Source of the DNA: Lachnospiraceae bacterium
GTDB lineage: Bacteria > Bacillota > Clostridia > Lachnospirales > Lachnospiraceae
Reading direction: 5' to 3'
Assembly (NCBI GenBank): GCA_009774215.1
Contig: VSNH01000145.1
Location: 1 to 7,912 of the forward strand
Length of the DNA stretch: 7,912 nucleotides
Shown: positions 5,588-7,912 of the stretch, one piece after another
How positions within the stretch are numbered: position 1 is the first letter of the stretch
Layout: the number at the start of each line of letters is the position of its first letter
Program-made: the position numbers and the translations under genes
Notes under the pieces: model-generated
The model's input: only the letters and a program-made list of their open reading frames with translations
Database searches by the model: none
What the model was told of the DNA's origin: nothing

Positions 5588-6769
5588 TTACAGGCTCTCC
5601 CCGTAATCATCCACCGTACAGACAATTTCCCCGTCCTTGAGATAAACCCTTGGGATCCGCTTCCCGAGATCACAGGCCAGTTCATAGTTAAACCTGCCGG
5701 AAAGCGCCCCCAGCTCCTCCATGGTAATCTCCTCCCTGCCGTCCGCGCCGATCAGAGTCACTTCATCTCCCTCCGTCACGCCGGGAATTGCCGACACATC
5801 CACCATAAACTGATCCATACAGATTCTTCCCAGGATGGAGGCGCGCTTCCCCCGGATCAATACACTGCCTTTGCCTGAAAGGCTTCTCGGATAGCCGTCC
5901 CCGTAGCCCACAGGCACAGTGGCAATCCGCATCCGCTCCTTCGCCACAAATGTGCCCCCGTAGCTTACAGGCGTCCCCGCCTCGATTTCCTTCACATAGA
6001 CCAGCCGGCTTTTCAACGATAACACAGGGCGCAGAGAAAGAATATCTCTTGTCACCTCCTCAGAAGGCGACAAACCGTACAGCGTAATACCCGCGCGAAC
6101 CAGGGAAAGATTCGCCTGCGGCAAGGTGAGAATGCCCGCGCTGTTGGAACAGTGCTTAAGCGGAATCTGTTTTCCCACCCTTCGCTCCGCCTCCGCCACA
6201 AACGCCGTAAACTGTTCTAACTGCGCGAGAGCCGGGGTTTGATCCGCCTCGTCCGCCCTCGCAAAATGGGTAAATATGCCCTCCACCTCAATATGCTTTA
6301 GGCCGAAAAGCCATTCCATAAAGAAAAGCCCCTCCTCATCCGGCCTGATACCGATCCGCGACATGCCCGTGTCCACCTTCACATGCACAACCGCCTTTTT
6401 CCCCATCTTTTCAGCGCAGGCATCCAAAACCTCCAGCGCATCTTTTCTAAAAACAGCGGGACGAATCCTCTGCATGATCAGCTCCTCATAACTGTAAGGA
6501 AAAGTATATCCCAAAATCAGCATCGGTTTCTTAAGCCCCGCCCTCCGCAGGATAAATGCCTCCTCCGCCGTCGCTGTGGCATAACCGAACACATAGGGCA
6601 GTTTCTCCAGTTCCCTGCCGATCGGCACCGCGCCGTGGCCGTATCCGTCCGTCTTGATCACCCCGATCATCTCAGTCTGCGGCGAGAGCGCTTCGTGCAT
6701 CCGCTCCATATTTTTAAGCGCCGCCGAAAGGTCTACCGCCGCATACACCCTCTCGTATTTTTCTAACAT
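5588..6769 (-). CDS. alr: Alanine racemase
   Basis: This 393-residue PLP enzyme interconverts L- and D-alanine, supplying D-Ala for peptidoglycan. It has the expected alpha/beta barrel followed by a beta-domain. Visible residues: Lys39 in VIKTDGYGHG is the Schiff-base lysine; HVKVDTGMSRIG (129-140) holds Lys131, which aligns with the carbamylated lysine, and Arg138; HCSNSAG (206-212); Arg225 in VRAGITLYG contacts the pyridine ring; Tyr270 in VSYGGTF is the second catalytic base, supplied to the partner subunit; GYGDGYPR (288-295); and CMDQ (317-320). The common AYGHG form is GYGHG here, a conservative change. The frame is open 10 codons further upstream to 6799, but AGGGAG (6778-6783) lies 8 bases before the ATG at 6769, which is preferred. 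A terminator upstream and a TATAAT element suggest it starts a transcription unit with mazF next. Confidence 0.97.
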   Translation of the reverse strand: MLEKYERVYAAVDLSAALKNMERMHEALSPQTEMIGVIKTDGYGHGAVPIGRELEKLPYVFGYATATAEEAFILRRAGLKKPMLILGYTFPYSYEELIMQRIRPAVFRKDALEVLDACAEKMGKKAVVHVKVDTGMSRIGIRPDEEGLFFMEWLFGLKHIEVEGIFTHFARADEADQTPALAQLEQFTAFVAEAERRVGKQIPLKHCSNSAGILTLPQANLSLVRAGITLYGLSPSEEVTRDILSLRPVLSLKSRLVYVKEIEAGTPVSYGGTFVAKERMRIATVPVGYGDGYPRSLSGKGSVLIRGKRASILGRICMDQFMVDVSAIPGVTEGDEVTLIGADGREEITMEELGALSGRFNYELACDLGKRIPRVYLKDGEIVCTVDDYGESL

Positions 6770-6777
6770 AGTTCTCT

Positions 6778-6783
6778 CTCCCT
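6778..6783 (-). promoter_or_regulatory. Ribosome binding site of alr
   Basis: AGGGAG on the minus strand, 8 bases before the ATG at 6769, selects this start over an upstream extension of 10 codons. Confidence 0.7.
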
Positions 6784-6839
6784 GTGCGCAGATTCGCAAA
6801 CCCGCGCTTATGATACCATAATTGCAGAATCATACGACT

Positions 6840-6868
6840 ATTATATCTTATTCACATCCGCCAAAAAC
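6840..6868 (-). promoter_or_regulatory. Possible promoter of alr
   Basis: A perfect TATAAT lies at 6845-6840 on the minus strand, about 70 bases before the alr ATG and just after the terminator of the preceding gene. At the 17-base spacing the -35 would be GTTTTT (6868-6863), a poor match that overlaps the terminator's T-run. The position is sensible but the -35 is weak. Confidence 0.4.
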
Positions 6869-6892
6869 GCCAAAGCCCTGAGACTTCGGCGT
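6863..6892 (-). terminator. Intrinsic terminator after the coiled-coil gene
   Basis: Directly after the stop codon at 6893, the minus strand reads ACGCCGAAG, an 8-base loop, then CTTTGGCGT. That is a 9-bp stem with one G-U pair, followed by a T-run whose first T closes the stem (five T in all). It should end the rex/coiled-coil transcription unit and separate it from alr. Confidence 0.85.
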
Positions 6893-7645
6893 CTATGTAT
6901 TCTTACTTTCCGGCTCCGCGCCTTTTTCCGGCTGCGCTGCCTGTTCTGCTTTCTCCGGTTCTCCCGCCGGCTTCTCCTGTCCCGCTTCCTGCTTTTCCGG
7001 GCTTACCGCCTGGGCTGCGGTCTCCTTCCTGCGGTATTTTTCCTCCGGGTCGTACTGCATGTCGAAAAGCTCGATTACCTCCGCGCCGAAAATATCATGC
7101 ATGTACGCGTAGAGTCTGTTGATCACCGCTTCCTTTTCCTGCTTGCGCACCACCTTTTTCTTGAGCTCGCGTCTGATGCCGCTGATCCACTCCTCTATCT
7201 CCGAGAGCTCCTTCGTATTCTGCTGAAGCTTTTTGTAACACACGTCCATGGTAATCAGCATAAGTTGATTGTTAAGCTGATTGATCTGTCTGGGAAGTTC
7301 TACCAGCTCCTCCTCGTAAGCGTCCATCTTTTCATTGCACTCCTCGATCAGACGCTTGTGATCCGCCATCTCCTTATCCTGCTTTTTCGTGGGACGCTCC
7401 CCCATCGCGTCAGCCAGAAGCACAACCTCATCCATCAACTTTTTTTTCAGTTTCTTTAGCTCTTTCGTCTCCGTATTCAGCTTTGCCTGCCGCTTTAACA
7501 TGTCATTTAAAGTCTTTTCCATTCCCTTTAATTCGGGCGTAAATTCCGACTGTGTAAAAAGTCTGTGCCATTTGTTGTCCAGCGTCAAAATCGGGATCTT
7601 CTTTCCCACAAGCGCCGACTTGAATACCTCGTCCGCTCTGGCCAT
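6893..7645 (-). CDS. Coiled-coil protein of unknown function downstream of rex
   Basis: I do not recognise this 250-residue protein as a named family. It has no signal peptide or membrane segment, so it is probably cytosolic. Residues 1-35 form a short, possibly beta-rich region (ALVGKKIPILTLDNKWHRLF). Residues about 37-175 are strongly helical and charged, with heptad-like Leu/Ile spacing (KLNTETKELKKLKKKL, ELVELPRQINQLNNQL), which suggests a coiled coil broken near GERPTKK (82-88). A more compact patch, RLYAYMHDIFGAEVIELFDM (177-196), follows. The last 45 residues are Glu/Pro/Ala/Lys-rich with repeated PEK units (216, 230, 239) and look disordered. A GTG at 7654 would add three residues, but AGAAAGG (7656-7662) lies only one base from it and ten from the ATG at 7645, so the ATG is chosen. 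It lies 68 bases after rex, probably co-transcribed. Confidence 0.85.
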   Translation of the reverse strand: MARADEVFKSALVGKKIPILTLDNKWHRLFTQSEFTPELKGMEKTLNDMLKRQAKLNTETKELKKLKKKLMDEVVLLADAMGERPTKKQDKEMADHKRLIEECNEKMDAYEEELVELPRQINQLNNQLMLITMDVCYKKLQQNTKELSEIEEWISGIRRELKKKVVRKQEKEAVINRLYAYMHDIFGAEVIELFDMQYDPEEKYRRKETAAQAVSPEKQEAGQEKPAGEPEKAEQAAQPEKGAEPESKNT

Positions 7646-7655
7646 CGCTACCACA

Positions 7656-7662
7656 CCTTTCT
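7656..7662 (-). promoter_or_regulatory. Ribosome binding site of the coiled-coil gene
   Basis: AGAAAGG on the minus strand, 10 bases before the ATG at 7645 and only one base before the alternative GTG at 7654. This favours the ATG. Confidence 0.55.
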
Positions 7663-7691
7663 GTACAGTTCAGCCTTCTGCTTTCCTGTAC
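7663..7691 (-). other. Imperfect hairpin between rex and the coiled-coil gene
   Basis: On the minus strand GTACAG and CTGTAC (6 bp) enclose symmetric GAA/GAA bases, then AGC/GCT around an AGAAG loop. It abuts the AGAAAGG ribosome binding site. There is no T-run, so it is not a terminator; it might influence translation or be incidental. Confidence 0.35.
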
Positions 7692-7713
7692 GTAATCTCC
7701 TCATTCCTCATTA

Positions 7714-7912
7714 TTATTCTTCCGCTGTTGAAAGATTGTAAGACAGCTTCATCAGGCTGTCCGACAAATGTACGTTTTCCACCTGAATATGTCCGGGAAG
7801 CCTCAGATCCACATGGGCAAAATTCCAGATTCCCTTGATCCCGCAGGCGGCAAGCTGTTCCGCCACCTCCACTGCAGAGGTCTTGGGTATGGTAAGCACC
7901 GCAATATCAATC
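7714..7912 (-). CDS. rex: Redox-sensing transcriptional repressor Rex, C-terminal end (partial)
   Basis: The last 65 codons are visible, reading in from the right edge as IDIAVLTIPKTSAVEVAEQ and ending at TAA (7714-7716). The Rex signatures GIKGIWNFAHVDLRLP and VENVHLSDSLMKLSYNL are clear. Rex is a dimeric repressor that reads the NADH/NAD+ ratio through a C-terminal Rossmann domain and controls fermentation and energy genes. The part seen is the end of that domain plus the final swapped helix. The DNA-binding domain is outside the window. A GTG at 7899 is an internal valine codon, not a start. The coiled-coil gene follows 68 bases downstream. Confidence 0.95.
   Translation of the reverse strand, partial: IDIAVLTIPKTSAVEVAEQLAACGIKGIWNFAHVDLRLPGHIQVENVHLSDSLMKLSYNLSTAEE

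Noticed and set aside
6808..6821. Small hairpin TTATG/CATAA in the alr leader
   Set aside because: Only 5 bp, mostly A-T, with a 4-base loop; expected by chance.
6770..6892. A Rex operator in front of alr or elsewhere in the window
   Set aside because: No TTGTTAA...TTAACAA-type palindrome was found in any intergenic gap.
1..7912. Mobile elements, CRISPR arrays, tRNA or rRNA genes, defence systems
   Set aside because: No transposase, integrase, direct-repeat array or structured RNA gene was seen. The content is housekeeping genes in one orientation.

Overview
The window looks like core chromosome of a Gram-positive anaerobe of the class Clostridia, most likely the Lachnospiraceae. The evidence is the Rex C-terminus, an alr-mazF pair of Bacillota type, a YebC that begins MSGHSKFANIKHKKEKND, and strong AGGAGG-type ribosome binding sites. 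The genus cannot be read from the sequence. All seven genes I support lie on the minus strand, so transcription runs from high to low coordinates. I see no RNA gene, insertion sequence, CRISPR array or phage gene, and no gap between genes exceeds 150 bases.

In transcription order: (1) the C-terminal end of the redox repressor Rex (7714-7912, cut by the window edge), followed by a lysine/glutamate-rich coiled-coil protein of unknown function (6893-7645) that ends in a clear intrinsic terminator. (2) Alanine racemase Alr (5588-6769), probably from its own promoter, then a MazF/EndoA mRNA interferase (5124-5471). No antitoxin gene lies between them, unlike the Bacillus order alr-antitoxin-toxin. 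(3) A near-consensus promoter (5030-5058) driving a CNNM/CorC-type membrane protein with CBS domains (3586-4974), then YebC (2756-3481), O-acetylhomoserine sulfhydrylase MetY (1370-2638), and a large polytopic membrane protein (1-1324) that runs off the left edge.

The last gene is easy to miss because its frame has no stop inside the window. It is open for 441 codons from a well-placed start and Shine-Dalgarno site, and its layout resembles GT-C/PMT-type glycosyltransferases. The gap between yebC and metY holds a long nested inverted repeat that begins at the yebC stop codon, then a second hairpin just before the metY ribosome binding site.

Functionally this is a housekeeping neighbourhood (redox control, D-alanine for the wall, mRNA decay, ion transport, translation or transcription support, methionine/sulfur assimilation) rather than a mobile or defence island. 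The points most worth a second look are the yebC-metY leader structure, the antitoxin-less MazF, the altered ion-site motif in the CorC-like protein, and the two unassigned proteins. I did not find convincing evidence of a new multi-gene system.
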